A DNA stretch of 64,000 nucleotides from Arcobacter sp. CECT 8985 (GCF_004116495.1 NZ_PDKC01000001.1:62001-126000), one strand, 5' to 3'; shown: positions 1 through 8,175, numbered from the stretch's first letter. Notes: generated by a model from the sequence alone, not told the origin. Made by a program: numbers and translations.

Positions 1-1072
1 CAAATTTTTCAACTTCTACAAGAAATGAGTCATGTCCTGATTCACTTTGTATTTTTTTGTATGTTACTTGATCTTTTTTCCCTATTTTACACATAATATC
101 GTATATTTCTTCCATCTCTTCTGGGAAAAATAACATATCATCTGAAAAAGAGATAAGGTGAAGATTGCATTTTACTTTTGAAAAAACATCTTCTAGTGTA
201 TCTTCATTTCTTGATACATCAAAAATATTCATTGTTTTACATATATACAAATAAGACAATGGATCAAATATTTTTGGAAAACTATATGAGTTATACTCTA
301 AATATCTCTCAACTTCAAATCTTCCAAAAAGTTCATAAAGCCCATCTGTATGTGCATAGTTTCTACCAAATTTTTTATTAAAAAGTGTTGGGCTTAAGTA
401 TGCAATTAATCCTGCCATTCGTCCTATTGCAAGTCCTGGCAAACCACTTGCTAATAAATCATCTTTTTTATAGTGTCCATTGTTAAATGCAGGGTCATGT
501 CTTACAGCTTCCATTGCTATTTTGTTTATTGCTATTGCCCAAGGTCTTGTGTATGCTGTTGTTGCTAAAGCTATAACAGTATCAGCAAATCTTGTATGCT
601 CAATTGAATAACACAGTGCTTGCATTCCACCCATAGAACCACCAATTACTGCTTTTACATGATGGATTCCAAGTGAATCAAAAAGAATTCTTTGTGCTTT
701 TACAATATCAGAGATTGTAAGTACAGGAAATTTAAATCTATAAGGTTCACTACTTGGATAGTCAGGACTCAAAGGATTTGTTGAGCCAAAACATGAACCT
801 ATATTATTTGTACAAATTACAAAATATTTCGTAGTATCTACTGCTTTTCCATCACCTATAAATTTGTCCCACCATCCAGGCTTTGCCTCATCTGCATATC
901 TTCCTGCTGCATGATGACTTCCTGCTAGTGCATGACAAATAACTATTACATTTGATTTATCTTCGTTTAATTCTCCATATGTTTCATATATTATCTCAAA
1001 AGGTTCTAATATCCGACCACTCTCTAAATATAGAGGTGTTGTGAACCTTGCCGTTTTTGTCTCTATCTTCAA
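1..1072 (-). CDS. metX: Homoserine O-acetyltransferase, 3' end cut by window edge
   Basis: Transfers an acetyl group from acetyl-CoA to homoserine in methionine biosynthesis; cytosolic alpha/beta-hydrolase fold. About 357 residues are visible and the stop lies beyond base 1. The nucleophile elbow GGSMGG places the catalytic Ser near residue 146, and the catalytic His lies in SGHDSFL close to the window edge. The N-terminal ARFTTPLYLESG and ALAGSHHAAGR stretches are typical of MetX. The start is taken as TTG at 1072: the ATG at 1079 is in another frame, and an in-frame TGA lies directly upstream of the TTG. The family usually has about 370 residues, so only a few are missing. A serine O-acetyl/succinyl variant of the family cannot be excluded. 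Confidence 0.9.
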   Translation of the reverse strand, partial: MKIETKTARFTTPLYLESGRILEPFEIIYETYGELNEDKSNVIVICHALAGSHHAAGRYADEAKPGWWDKFIGDGKAVDTTKYFVICTNNIGSCFGSTNPLSPDYPSSEPYRFKFPVLTISDIVKAQRILFDSLGIHHVKAVIGGSMGGMQALCYSIEHTRFADTVIALATTAYTRPWAIAINKIAMEAVRHDPAFNNGHYKKDDLLASGLPGLAIGRMAGLIAYLSPTLFNKKFGRNYAHTDGLYELFGRFEVERYLEYNSYSFPKIFDPLSYLYICKTMNIFDVSRNEDTLEDVFSKVKCNLHLISFSDDMLFFPEEMEEIYDIMCKIGKKDQVTYKKIQSESGHDSFLVEVEKF

Positions 1073-1164
1073 AATTCATCCCATAGTTTATTTATTTTTA
1101 AAAATATATTATTTAGTAATTTATTATAAGTGCAGTATTTTAACGAAAAGTATCATAAAATCTT

Positions 1165-1614
1165 TTAAGACTGTAACTCTTCAAAAGATATTTTCATCAA
1201 CTCTTGCCATTTTGGACTAGGAGTCCAAACATCTAATAATGATAAGTCAATTTGGTCAAATGGCGTTTTTAAAAAGTATTTGTGAAATACATACATAAAA
1301 GATGTAACTCTGTAGTTTTTTGCACAATGAATCCATATTTTTTGATTAGAAAAGCCATTCATTATGTTTAGAAAAAGTTTTAAGTTATCTATTTCTGGAT
1401 TTTGAAAATCCACTGGAATATGAATATAAGTAAGTCCTAACTTACTAACTATTTTATCTTCGTTTTCTAAAGCTAAAGATGAATCTATCAATGCAAGGTT
1501 AATAACAATTTTAAAATCGTTTTTTGCAATTTCTTCAAGTTCCTCTTTTGATGGTTGTCCAGAAGTTGAAATATTTTCATTTATTTTTATGTAGTTTAAA
1601 ATAGAATCAATCAT
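1165..1614 (-). CDS. Protein tyrosine phosphatase-like (DUF442-type) protein
   Basis: A 149-residue cytosolic protein with the fold signature of small dual-specificity or DUF442-type phosphatases. An early ISTSGQPSKEEL segment, a beta strand with VINLAL, and the active-site-like loop WIHCAKNYRVTSF near residues 95-105 are visible. The loop has Cys then four residues then Arg, one residue shorter than the classical CX5R P-loop; DUF442 proteins share the shorter spacing. The substrate is unknown. It lies 92 bp from metX on the same strand, with no sign of functional linkage. Confidence 0.7.
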   Translation of the reverse strand: MIDSILNYIKINENISTSGQPSKEELEEIAKNDFKIVINLALIDSSLALENEDKIVSKLGLTYIHIPVDFQNPEIDNLKLFLNIMNGFSNQKIWIHCAKNYRVTSFMYVFHKYFLKTPFDQIDLSLLDVWTPSPKWQELMKISFEELQS

Positions 1615-1741
1615 AGCTATTCCTTAATTATTACGAAGATAAAAAATTATAGCACATAAAGTAAGTAAAATCAATTTTTTTCTTTTGAGCGAATATAATA
1701 TTTATTTCGTTATACTTTTAAAAAATTATAAGGAACAGATT

Positions 1742-1993
1742 TTGAATGCAAAAATAAAACAGCTAAAAGATATTTTAGAAGATGATGCACTTCTTGAACT
1801 TGATGAAACGATAAAAGAAGTTTCAAAAAATATAAAAACAGAAGATGATAAAGAAGAATTACAATATTTAAAAGATTTAAAAAAATACTTTGAAGAAGTG
1901 TTAGTAGCTATTTCAAAAGATGAATTAGAAGTAGAACAAGCAGAAGATATATTAGCGGTTCTAAATGAGATGCAATTAGAAGATGATATTTAA
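1742..1993 (+). CDS. Small acidic helical protein, unknown function
   Basis: I do not recognise this protein. It has 83 residues, is very rich in Glu, Asp, Lys and Leu, is probably entirely alpha-helical with coiled-coil potential, and has no Cys and no membrane segment. A longer frame opens at TTG 1685, but AGGA at 1731-1734 is correctly spaced for the TTG at 1742 and nothing similar precedes 1685, so I prefer 1742. It stands alone between a minus-strand phosphatase and the sulfur transporter. Confidence 0.6.
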   Translation: MNAKIKQLKDILEDDALLELDETIKEVSKNIKTEDDKEELQYLKDLKKYFEEVLVAISKDELEVEQAEDILAVLNEMQLEDDI

Positions 1994-2029
1994 TTTTTCA
2001 TCTTCTTTTTAAATACTCATAATTAATCT

Positions 2030-2044
2030 TGACTAAATTAGTCA
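2030..2044. promoter_or_regulatory. 15-bp palindrome, candidate operator upstream of the YeeE-family gene
   Basis: TGACTAAATTAGTCA is a perfect inverted repeat with 7-base arms around one central A. It lies about 110 bp before the transporter start in a gap without genes. It has no T-run and is too short for a terminator. A repressor or activator site is an inference. Confidence 0.35.
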
Positions 2045-2153
2045 TATATTCTAGCTTAAATTTTAAAATAACTATTTTATAGCTATTTTACCTTAATACT
2101 ATTCTTTGTAAAATTGTACTAAAATAAACTATATTAAATTACTAAGGTTTAAA

Positions 2154-3233
2154 ATGTTTGGATTTGAAGTTTACCAAGTTGTTAACTTTTTTGGATTTGT
2201 CATTGGATTAGCTTTTGGTGCGATTGCACAAAAAAAGCAATTTTGTTTTAGTGGTTCAATTAAGGACTACATCTTAACAAAATCAACAATGAGAGGTTCC
2301 TCTGTTATTGTTGCTATGATTGTAGCTATTATTTCTACATATGTTGTATCTACTTTATATGAGATAGATTTACAACAAACAGTATATTACAAAGATAATA
2401 TAAACTACTTTTCTGTTATTTTAGGTGGTTTGATGTTTGGAGTAGGAATGATGTTATCTGATGGTTGTAGTAACAGACATTTGATTAAGTTTGCACAAGG
2501 TGATATTAACTCACTAGTAGTTTTAGTATTTTTAGCAATATTTGCTTATGCAACAGCAAAAGGTTTATTAGGTGAAGTTTTAAGTCCTATTACAAACAAT
2601 GAAACTTTAATTCATCTATCTTCATATATTGGAAGTGTAGCTATGAATATATATTTTGTTGTAGGAGTATTAATCTTATTGCTTATTTTCTTAGTAAAAA
2701 GAATTAAAAGAATTTTCTCTTTATGGGATGGAGTTCTTATTGGATTATTGATTGCTGCTTCATGGTATGTTACTGCAGTAATTGGTGAAGAGAGTATGGA
2801 AAGAGTTATTGAGTTAAATGGAATTACTTTTGTTTATCCAACTGCAAAAACAATGGAGTTCTTTACATATTATCAAATATCATCATTGACATTCCCTATT
2901 TGTATAGTATTTGGGGTATTAGTTGGAGCATATTTGATGTCAAAAGTAAATAGAAAATATAGTTTTGGATGTACTGCATCAATGGGACAACACAAAATCA
3001 AATACAATATGATTGGTGGTGCACTTATGGGAACTGGTGGTATATTAGCTATTGGTTGTACTGTAGGAGAAGGACTTACAGGTATGTCAACACTTGCATT
3101 TGCTTCATTTCTTGCAATCGCATCAATTTTTGCATCAGCAACAGTTACAGCACTTATCTTAAACAAAAAAAGCAAACTTCCAATGTGTTTTATCTTTGAA
3201 TGGAAAGATAACAATATAGACTATCAAATCTAA
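2154..3233 (+). CDS. YeeE/YedE (TsuA-like) thiosulfate/sulfur-compound transporter
   Basis: A 359-residue inner-membrane protein with about nine to ten hydrophobic segments in two pseudo-symmetric halves. The family signature cysteines are present: C31 in KKQFCFSG, the Cys of SDGCSNRH, C273 in SFGCTA and C302 in AIGCTVGEGLTG. In characterised TsuA these conserved Cys residues relay thiosulfate through the pore. No TusA-like partner is encoded next to it. The gene is monocistronic: a palindrome lies upstream and a strong hairpin follows the stop. The substrate could be thiosulfate or another reduced sulfur species, which fits the psr genes at 45.8-49.7 kb. Confidence 0.85.
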   Translation: MFGFEVYQVVNFFGFVIGLAFGAIAQKKQFCFSGSIKDYILTKSTMRGSSVIVAMIVAIISTYVVSTLYEIDLQQTVYYKDNINYFSVILGGLMFGVGMMLSDGCSNRHLIKFAQGDINSLVVLVFLAIFAYATAKGLLGEVLSPITNNETLIHLSSYIGSVAMNIYFVVGVLILLLIFLVKRIKRIFSLWDGVLIGLLIAASWYVTAVIGEESMERVIELNGITFVYPTAKTMEFFTYYQISSLTFPICIVFGVLVGAYLMSKVNRKYSFGCTASMGQHKIKYNMIGGALMGTGGILAIGCTVGEGLTGMSTLAFASFLAIASIFASATVTALILNKKSKLPMCFIFEWKDNNIDYQI

Positions 3234-3242
3234 TACTTTTAT

Positions 3243-3271
3243 GAAGTTTACTTTTTATTAAAGTAAACTTC
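3243..3271 (+). terminator. Terminator-like hairpin after the YeeE-family gene
   Basis: A 12-bp stem GAAGTTTACTTT pairs with AAAGTAAACTTC around a short loop, starting 10 bp past the stop. The 3' side lacks a long T-run, so termination may be weak. Confidence 0.6.
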
Positions 3272-3286
3272 TGTACCCTTGTACTT

Positions 3287-3901
3287 ATGAATTGGCTTGC
3301 ACATATTTTTTTATCAGAAAACAATATCAATTTCCAAATTGGAAACTACCTTGCAGATCCACTTAAAGGTAAAGCATGGAATAATGCAGACATAAATATC
3401 ATAAAAGGTATGAATGTTCATAAACTAATTGATACATATACAGATAGTCATATACAGTTTCATAACAGCAAAAATAGATTAGGACAAAAAGGTTTATTAA
3501 AATCAGTTGTCGTTGATTTAACTTATGATTATTTGCTTACTAAAAATTGGCATAAATACTGCAATATCTCCCTAGATAGCTTTTTAAATATTTTTTATAA
3601 AAATGCAAAAGCAAATATGTATACACTTCCAGATTATGCAAAAATAAAGCTTACAAAACTTATAGAGTTTGATTTATTAAACAAATACCAAAATTTAGAT
3701 GATTTAAAACAATCTTTTCTAAGAGTTGATAAAAGACTCTCTTTTAGACTTTTAAAAAGAGATTGTGTAAGCAGATACTTTGAAGTTGTTAGTCAAAATA
3801 TAAATGGCATTGAAGATGATTTTTTACTATTCTTTCCACAACTTTGCAATCATGTAAAAGAAAATACAAATAATTGTTTATTAACACACTGGAAGAGTTG
3901 A
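3287..3901 (+). CDS. Acyl carrier protein phosphodiesterase (AcpH/DUF479 family)
   Basis: Members of this family hydrolyse the 4'-phosphopantetheine link of acyl carrier protein. The protein has 204 residues, close to the family norm. The N-terminus MNWLAHIFLS, the motif GNYLADPLKG, the segment VHKLIDTYTDSH and the VVDLTYDYLLTKNW region are characteristic; the His and Asp residues in them form the HD-like metal site. The GTACTTATG context around 3287 lacks a strong ribosome site, but the conserved N-terminus fixes the start. The true substrate in this organism is not shown by the sequence. Confidence 0.8.
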   Translation: MNWLAHIFLSENNINFQIGNYLADPLKGKAWNNADINIIKGMNVHKLIDTYTDSHIQFHNSKNRLGQKGLLKSVVVDLTYDYLLTKNWHKYCNISLDSFLNIFYKNAKANMYTLPDYAKIKLTKLIEFDLLNKYQNLDDLKQSFLRVDKRLSFRLLKRDCVSRYFEVVSQNINGIEDDFLLFFPQLCNHVKENTNNCLLTHWKS

Positions 3902-3954
3902 TATCTAATCAATTATGCTGTATACTTCAAAAAAATTATAAGGATTTTTAAAAT

Positions 3955-4443
3955 ATGGATATGACAAAAGTAGCAAATGTAATTTTATATATGTTACATA
4001 AGCAAGTAAATCATTTAAATGATAAAAAACTCTCAATTATGCTTTTTTTAATGGATTATAATCATCAAAAATATTGTGGTGAAAAAATATTTGGTGATGA
4101 GTATATCAAAGAAAAAAGACATCCAGAACCAAAAATTATCTCTGAGCTTTTTGATATTATTGCAAATAGTGAAGATTTAGAAGAGGATGATGCAAGATTA
4201 TATCTTATTCAAGAACTACTTGAATATATAGATATTGAAGTTGTTGAGAAGAAAAACTTTATTGAGTTAAAATTTTTAAAAATGCAAGAAGAGTTTGATG
4301 ATACTATTTTTTCAAAAGATGAGATGAAAACTATCCATAAAATTGTATCTACTTATATTGATACAACTGCAAGAAATATTGCAAATGATACTTTTAAACT
4401 TGAAGAAGTAAGAAATACAGCTTTAAATGAAAAAATAATATAA
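3955..4443 (+). CDS. Panacea/SocA-like protein without an obvious toxin partner
   Basis: A 162-residue acidic, helical protein. The segment KKLSIMLFLMDYNHQKYCGEKIFGDEY, followed by a hydrophilic loop and a C-terminal half with FSKDEMKTIHKIV, has the layout of the Panacea (DUF4065, SocA-like) domain found in type II antitoxins and phage-associated proteins. The match is by eye and the loop is diverged. Neighbours are an AcpH-like gene and, convergently, DoxX; neither looks like a toxin, so it may be a solitary, repurposed member. A weak AAGGA ribosome site precedes the ATG. Confidence 0.5.
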   Translation: MDMTKVANVILYMLHKQVNHLNDKKLSIMLFLMDYNHQKYCGEKIFGDEYIKEKRHPEPKIISELFDIIANSEDLEEDDARLYLIQELLEYIDIEVVEKKNFIELKFLKMQEEFDDTIFSKDEMKTIHKIVSTYIDTTARNIANDTFKLEEVRNTALNEKII

Positions 4444-4459
4444 CTCAAAAGAGTTATAT
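4438..4459. terminator. Bidirectional terminator between convergent genes
   Basis: ATATAACTC and GAGTTATAT form a 9-bp perfect stem around AAAA, overlapping the plus-strand stop and touching the minus-strand stop. It serves both converging genes. Confidence 0.6.
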
Positions 4460-4887
4460 TATTTATCTTCTTTTATATCACAAATACCTTCACAAAATTT
4501 GTCTTTATAGATTAAAATACCCATCAAAATAAATACTACATTTTTAACTATATACTGCCCTACTAAAGTAAAAGCATATGGCGCTTTTGTAAATGAAACA
4601 TCAGGCAATAAAAACAACGGTGTAAAAGTCAATGTCATATGTGTAAAAAATAGAATCAGTGCAACTCTTAAATATATTCCAAAAACAAGACCAATTCCTA
4701 CAAAAACTTCCCAAATAGCAAGTAATTTTATAGATAAACTAGCTGGAATAATATGTGCAAAAAGAATATCAATTGTTTGTGTTGCAAGTGTTTCTGCTGG
4801 ACTTAATTGTGGAAAAAACTTTAATATACCATACCATATAAATATTATTCCTAATGCTATTCTACTTAATAATAAGATTTTTTTCAT
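4459..4887 (-). CDS. DoxX family membrane protein
   Basis: A 142-residue inner-membrane protein with four hydrophobic helices. The N-terminal LLSRIALGIIFIWYGILKFFPQ segment and the later KLLAIWEVFVGIGLVFG are typical of DoxX/SURF4-like proteins, which are linked to redox and oxidative-stress functions in several bacteria; no activity is shown here. It diverges from hemF, and the shared 160-bp intergenic region holds palindromic sites that could co-regulate the two. Confidence 0.75.
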   Translation of the reverse strand: MKKILLLSRIALGIIFIWYGILKFFPQLSPAETLATQTIDILFAHIIPASLSIKLLAIWEVFVGIGLVFGIYLRVALILFFTHMTLTFTPLFLLPDVSFTKAPYAFTLVGQYIVKNVVFILMGILIYKDKFCEGICDIKEDK

Positions 4888-4935
4888 ATATACTCCTTAA
4901 ATTTGGCTCGAATTATACTCAGTTATTTCTTAATT

Positions 4936-4987
4936 TTAATAATTAGTATCAATTATAATCTTTTATATTTTAGAATTAATTCTAAAA
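4936..4987. promoter_or_regulatory. Candidate operators in the doxX/hemF divergent promoter
   Basis: 4968-4987 is a perfect 20-bp palindrome (TTTTAGAATTAATTCTAAAA). Just to its left, 4939-4959 holds a second AT-rich dyad-like element (AATTAGTATCAATTATAAT) reminiscent of Fur/PerR-family boxes. Both sit between divergent start codons. The assignment to a Fur-family protein is a guess from base pattern and from the iron/heme/oxidative context. Confidence 0.4.
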
Positions 4988-5048
4988 ATTTCTTTTTTCT
5001 TTAATCATATTAGATAAAATCACTAAAAAAGCTGGAGCAAAAATAAAT

Positions 5049-6062
5049 ATGAATATATTATTTTCACAAGATAGTGAAGCAAAACAGGCATTAGAATTAG
5101 TAAAACAACTTCAAAAAAGATTTGTTTCTAAACTAAATAACTTAGCAAATATAGACTTTCAAGAGGTATTTTGGCAAAGAGATGAAGGCATTCATGGTGG
5201 TGGGTCAAGATATGAAGCAAGGGATTATGATTTTTTTAACACTGCAAGTGTAAATGTATCTCAAGTTCATTATCCAAAACTAAATAAAAGATTACAAAGT
5301 GCTACTGCTCTTTCAACTATTATTCACCCAAACAATCCTAATTTACCATCATTGCATATGCATATTTCATATACTCAAATAAAAGATGATAAGAACTATT
5401 ATAGAATAATGGCTGATTTAAATCCAAGCATTTTTAATATGCAAGATAAACAAATATTTGAAGATGCATTAAAAGAAGTATCAAAAGAAAAATATGAAGA
5501 AGCCAAAGAACAAGGAGATAAATACTTTTTTATTCCAGCACTAAATAAACATAGAGGTGTGAGCCACTTTTATTTAGAAAACTATTACACTTCAAATAGT
5601 AGCGAAGATTATAACTTTGCAAAAGCTTTTGGACAAAAAGTAATAGATACATATATTGATATTTTGGCAAATAAAAATAAGATTAAAACATCATTAACAA
5701 AACAACAAAAACAAGAACAGTTACAATACCATACTTTATATCTATTTCAAGTATTGACTTTAGATAGAGGAACAACAGCTGGGCTTTTAGTTCATAATCA
5801 AAATGATAAAGGAATTATGGGTTCATTACCTAAATATATAGATAAAAAACTTCTTTTATCATGGAAAGAAAAAGTAGTTAAACCTCAAAATCAATTAGTT
5901 CAATGTTTAGTAGATAATATTGGTGAAGATGGATTAATAGATGAAAAAACAAAAATTAAGCTTGCAAATTGTGTAAGAGAGCATTATATAAAAAATAAAG
6001 ATGCAATAAATTTACAAGCTAAAGGTGATAAAACAGTTCATACTGTTCAAAATCATAAATAA
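5049..6062 (+). CDS. hemF: Oxygen-dependent coproporphyrinogen III oxidase
   Basis: Oxidatively decarboxylates coproporphyrinogen III to protoporphyrinogen IX using O2, in cytosolic heme synthesis. It has 337 residues, somewhat longer than the roughly 300 of enterobacterial HemF. Conserved blocks visible are FQRDEG-like FWQRDEGIHGGGSRYE, NVSQVHYP, PSLHMHISY with the metal or substrate His residues, and YYRIMADLNPS. The C-terminal third is less conserved. Its presence shows an aerobic or microaerobic lifestyle. A HemN/HemW-like radical SAM gene is at 49.8 kb. Confidence 0.85.
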   Translation: MNILFSQDSEAKQALELVKQLQKRFVSKLNNLANIDFQEVFWQRDEGIHGGGSRYEARDYDFFNTASVNVSQVHYPKLNKRLQSATALSTIIHPNNPNLPSLHMHISYTQIKDDKNYYRIMADLNPSIFNMQDKQIFEDALKEVSKEKYEEAKEQGDKYFFIPALNKHRGVSHFYLENYYTSNSSEDYNFAKAFGQKVIDTYIDILANKNKIKTSLTKQQKQEQLQYHTLYLFQVLTLDRGTTAGLLVHNQNDKGIMGSLPKYIDKKLLLSWKEKVVKPQNQLVQCLVDNIGEDGLIDEKTKIKLANCVREHYIKNKDAINLQAKGDKTVHTVQNHK

Positions 6063-6083
6063 AAAAGAGAGTTCTCTTTTTTA
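6058..6083. terminator. Bidirectional terminator between hemF and the LOG gene
   Basis: ATAAAAAAGAGAG followed by a TT turn and CTCTTTTTTAT forms a near-perfect stem with T-runs on both strands, overlapping both stop codons of the convergent genes. Confidence 0.8.
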
Positions 6084-6644
6084 TTTTGTCCATTTTTGAG
6101 TTGGTGCTTTATACTCTTTAATAGCTTTAAGTAATTCATCTTTATCATCAGTTTTAATAAGCATATCAAAATACTCTTGCTTTAAAAAACCTTCTTTTAC
6201 CATATTTTTCATCATATCAAATATACTATCATAATATCCATTTGTATTATAAAAAACACAAGGTTTTGAGTGAAAACCAAGTTGAGCCCAAGTCCATACT
6301 TCAAATATCTCTTCTAATGTTCCAGCCCCACCTGCAAAAGCTACAAAAGCATCTGCATTTTGAGCCATATCTGCTTTTCTTTCATGCATATTTTTAACTA
6401 CTTTTAATTTTGTAATACCTGTATGAGCAAGTTCTTTTTCTTGTAGTTTTTCAGGAATAACACCATAAACTTTCCCACCATTTTCCATAACACTATCGGC
6501 AATTGCACCCATAAGCCCTACTTTTCCACCACCATAAACTAATTCAATATTATTTTTAGCAAAAAACTCACCTAATGATTTTATTTCATTTATATATTTT
6601 TCATCATTTCCATTGCTTGAAGCACAAAAAACTGCGATTTTCAT
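6081..6644 (-). CDS. LOG family (TIGR00730) nucleoside-5'-monophosphate phosphoribohydrolase-like protein
   Basis: A 187-residue Rossmann-type protein of the lysine-decarboxylase-like/LOG family, whose characterised members release bases from nucleoside monophosphates. VYGGGKVGLMG near residues 36-46 and MHERKADM near 85-92 match the family. The second glycine motif reads FAGGAGTLEE where the family has PGGxGTxEE, so the Pro is Ala; the catalytic Arg and Glu remain. Convergent with hemF, sharing its terminator. Confidence 0.8.
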   Translation of the reverse strand: MKIAVFCASSNGNDEKYINEIKSLGEFFAKNNIELVYGGGKVGLMGAIADSVMENGGKVYGVIPEKLQEKELAHTGITKLKVVKNMHERKADMAQNADAFVAFAGGAGTLEEIFEVWTWAQLGFHSKPCVFYNTNGYYDSIFDMMKNMVKEGFLKQEYFDMLIKTDDKDELLKAIKEYKAPTQKWTK

Positions 6645-6700
6645 TATAGTAAATCCTTATAAAATTGTATTTTCTAAGATTATATTCAAAAAATCTTAAT

Positions 6701-7603
6701 TTACAATTTTAAATCTTCTAAAATAGAGCCAAAATCATAATCGTTTTCTTTAAATATTTTTATTGCTTTTTTTATACCTAAAGGTTCATTTTTATTTCCA
6801 TGAATAAGAATAACACTTCCATCATGAATATTTTGATTTTTAGCTAGCCAAGCATTTGTTCCAACAGGGAGTAACCCTAAAGTATTAATAAATTTTTCAC
6901 TCTTTTTATCAGATACAAGTCCTGGAAATCTAAATAAAATAGATGGTAATACATCATTTTCTAAAAGTATCTTCTCTACTTTTAATATCTCTTTTTTTAG
7001 GTTAGTTCCTTTTTTTAATATAAAGTTTTTATCAAATCTAAGATGTGGATTGTAATAATGAGTAAAAGTGTGATTTCCCCAAGTAATATCTAATTTTTTA
7101 CTTTTTTGAAAAGAAATAAGTTCATAAAACTCTTTTTTATGTTTTTGTATCCATCTTCCAGATACAAAAAAAGTGATTTTTAAAGGTTTGTTTTTATAAT
7201 ATCTTTTAATAAAGTATTTAATAAATCTATCTTCATAACCTTTTTTTGAAGAAGGACACAAATCAGCAGTTAAATATACATCTTTTGTATGTAATGAAGT
7301 GATACCAAAATTTTGTAATTTACTTGATGCCATAGAATACTTTTTTAATAGTTTTTTATATCTTGTTTTTTTATTATTTAATAAAATAATAGCTTTTAAA
7401 TCAGAAAGTTTGAAAAGTTTTGTTTTTAGGCTATTTTCATCAACTACCAAAAAATACTTTTTTTTATCATGATAAAATGAACGCAAAAAAGAGTAATAAC
7501 TATTTTGGTAAAAAAATGAACCAGAAACAACTTGATAGTCTTTTATCTGGCTTGAAAATAAAGATGAGACAATAAATAATATTATAATTATAGATTTTTT
7601 CAT
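6701..7603 (-). CDS. Secreted polysaccharide deacetylase-like protein (NodB homology)
   Basis: A 300-residue protein with an N-terminal signal peptide (KKSIIIILFIVSSLFSS). The NodB-like part starts near residue 130. YLTADLCPSS stands in the first metal motif, in the DLC style of one deacetylase subfamily; KITFFVSGRWIQKH and WGNHTFTHYY supply the second (H-x4-H) motif; LFRFPG and VILIHGNK complete the active site. It probably acts in the periplasm on peptidoglycan or a surface glycan; the substrate is unknown. It is preceded directly by a 39-aa membrane micro-ORF whose stop touches this start codon, suggesting translational coupling. Confidence 0.7.
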   Translation of the reverse strand: MKKSIIIILFIVSSLFSSQIKDYQVVSGSFFYQNSYYSFLRSFYHDKKKYFLVVDENSLKTKLFKLSDLKAIILLNNKKTRYKKLLKKYSMASSKLQNFGITSLHTKDVYLTADLCPSSKKGYEDRFIKYFIKRYYKNKPLKITFFVSGRWIQKHKKEFYELISFQKSKKLDITWGNHTFTHYYNPHLRFDKNFILKKGTNLKKEILKVEKILLENDVLPSILFRFPGLVSDKKSEKFINTLGLLPVGTNAWLAKNQNIHDGSVILIHGNKNEPLGIKKAIKIFKENDYDFGSILEDLKL

Positions 7604-7723
7604 CTATTTTTGTTGTGCAATTTTATTGTTTGTTTCTTGAATAGTATCATACTTATCTTTCATCATAACAAACAAATATCCCATTGCTACAATTATCATC
7701 AAAATAACTAAAATATTTTTCAT
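7604..7723 (-). CDS. 39-residue single-pass membrane microprotein
   Basis: A short frame translating to a 39-aa protein: one hydrophobic helix (residues 4-20, ILVILMIIVAMGYLFVM), then a polar, Lys/Gln-rich tail. A good GGAGT ribosome site lies before its ATG, and its TAG abuts the ATG of the deacetylase gene, so the pair is one operon. No family was recognised. It could be an anchor or partner of the secreted deacetylase. Confidence 0.6.
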   Translation of the reverse strand: MKNILVILMIIVAMGYLFVMMKDKYDTIQETNNKIAQQK

Positions 7724-7749
7724 TTCAACTCCAATTATAAATTTAAATT

Positions 7750-8175
7750 CTAATACTCAATATAAAAAAAGATTGTAGTTCCTATTTGTTTTTCATAATT
7801 TTCACTCTTTTTATCTTGAAGCTTTGCAAGTATTTCTCTAGCTTTAATAAATGAATTTGCTGTAGCAATTAACTCTTTTTTATCATTTTCTAAAATCCAT
7901 TTTTTATCATTGTCTTTATTGAATTTTTTTGCTCTTTCTTTATCTATAAATGTAACTTTAAAAATATTAATTTCTCTTTTTACATCAATAGTAGCTTTCT
8001 TTTTTTCATCTTCAAATCTTAATATTCTATTTCCATTTGATGATATTTTCATTGTTTTAGCTGTTTGAATATCTTTTGTATTTTCAAGTATTACATACTC
8101 TTTTCCATTGATGATTATTTCATCATTATCTAGTAATTTAATATCTTTTATGATAGTTTTTTTACCCTTAGGCAT
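7750..8175 (-). CDS. Hypothetical basic protein
   Basis: Not recognised. It has 141 residues, strongly charged (many Lys, Asp, Glu), with no signal peptide and no Cys. Alternating short hydrophobic stretches such as EIIINGKEYVILENTKDI and NIFKVTFIDKERAKKF suggest a small beta-rich fold in the first 100 residues followed by a helix. It is the first gene of a same-strand run that continues to the micro-ORF and deacetylase, 26 bp apart. Confidence 0.55.
   Translation of the reverse strand: MPKGKKTIIKDIKLLDNDEIIINGKEYVILENTKDIQTAKTMKISSNGNRILRFEDEKKKATIDVKREINIFKVTFIDKERAKKFNKDNDKKWILENDKKELIATANSFIKAREILAKLQDKKSENYEKQIGTTIFFYIEY

Noticed and set aside
178-381. Plus-strand 67-aa frame inside metX
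   Set aside because: It lies antisense to conserved MetX coding sequence and has no ribosome site; it is a shadow frame.
2873-3214. Minus-strand 113-aa frame opposite the YeeE-family gene
   Set aside because: Antisense to conserved transmembrane segments with the family's Cys motifs; composition is that of a mirrored membrane gene.
6701-7603. Degenerate, inactive deacetylase because the first motif lacks the TFDD sequence
   Set aside because: A known deacetylase subfamily uses a DLC form of this motif, and the His pair and RxPG motif are intact; no evidence for inactivity.
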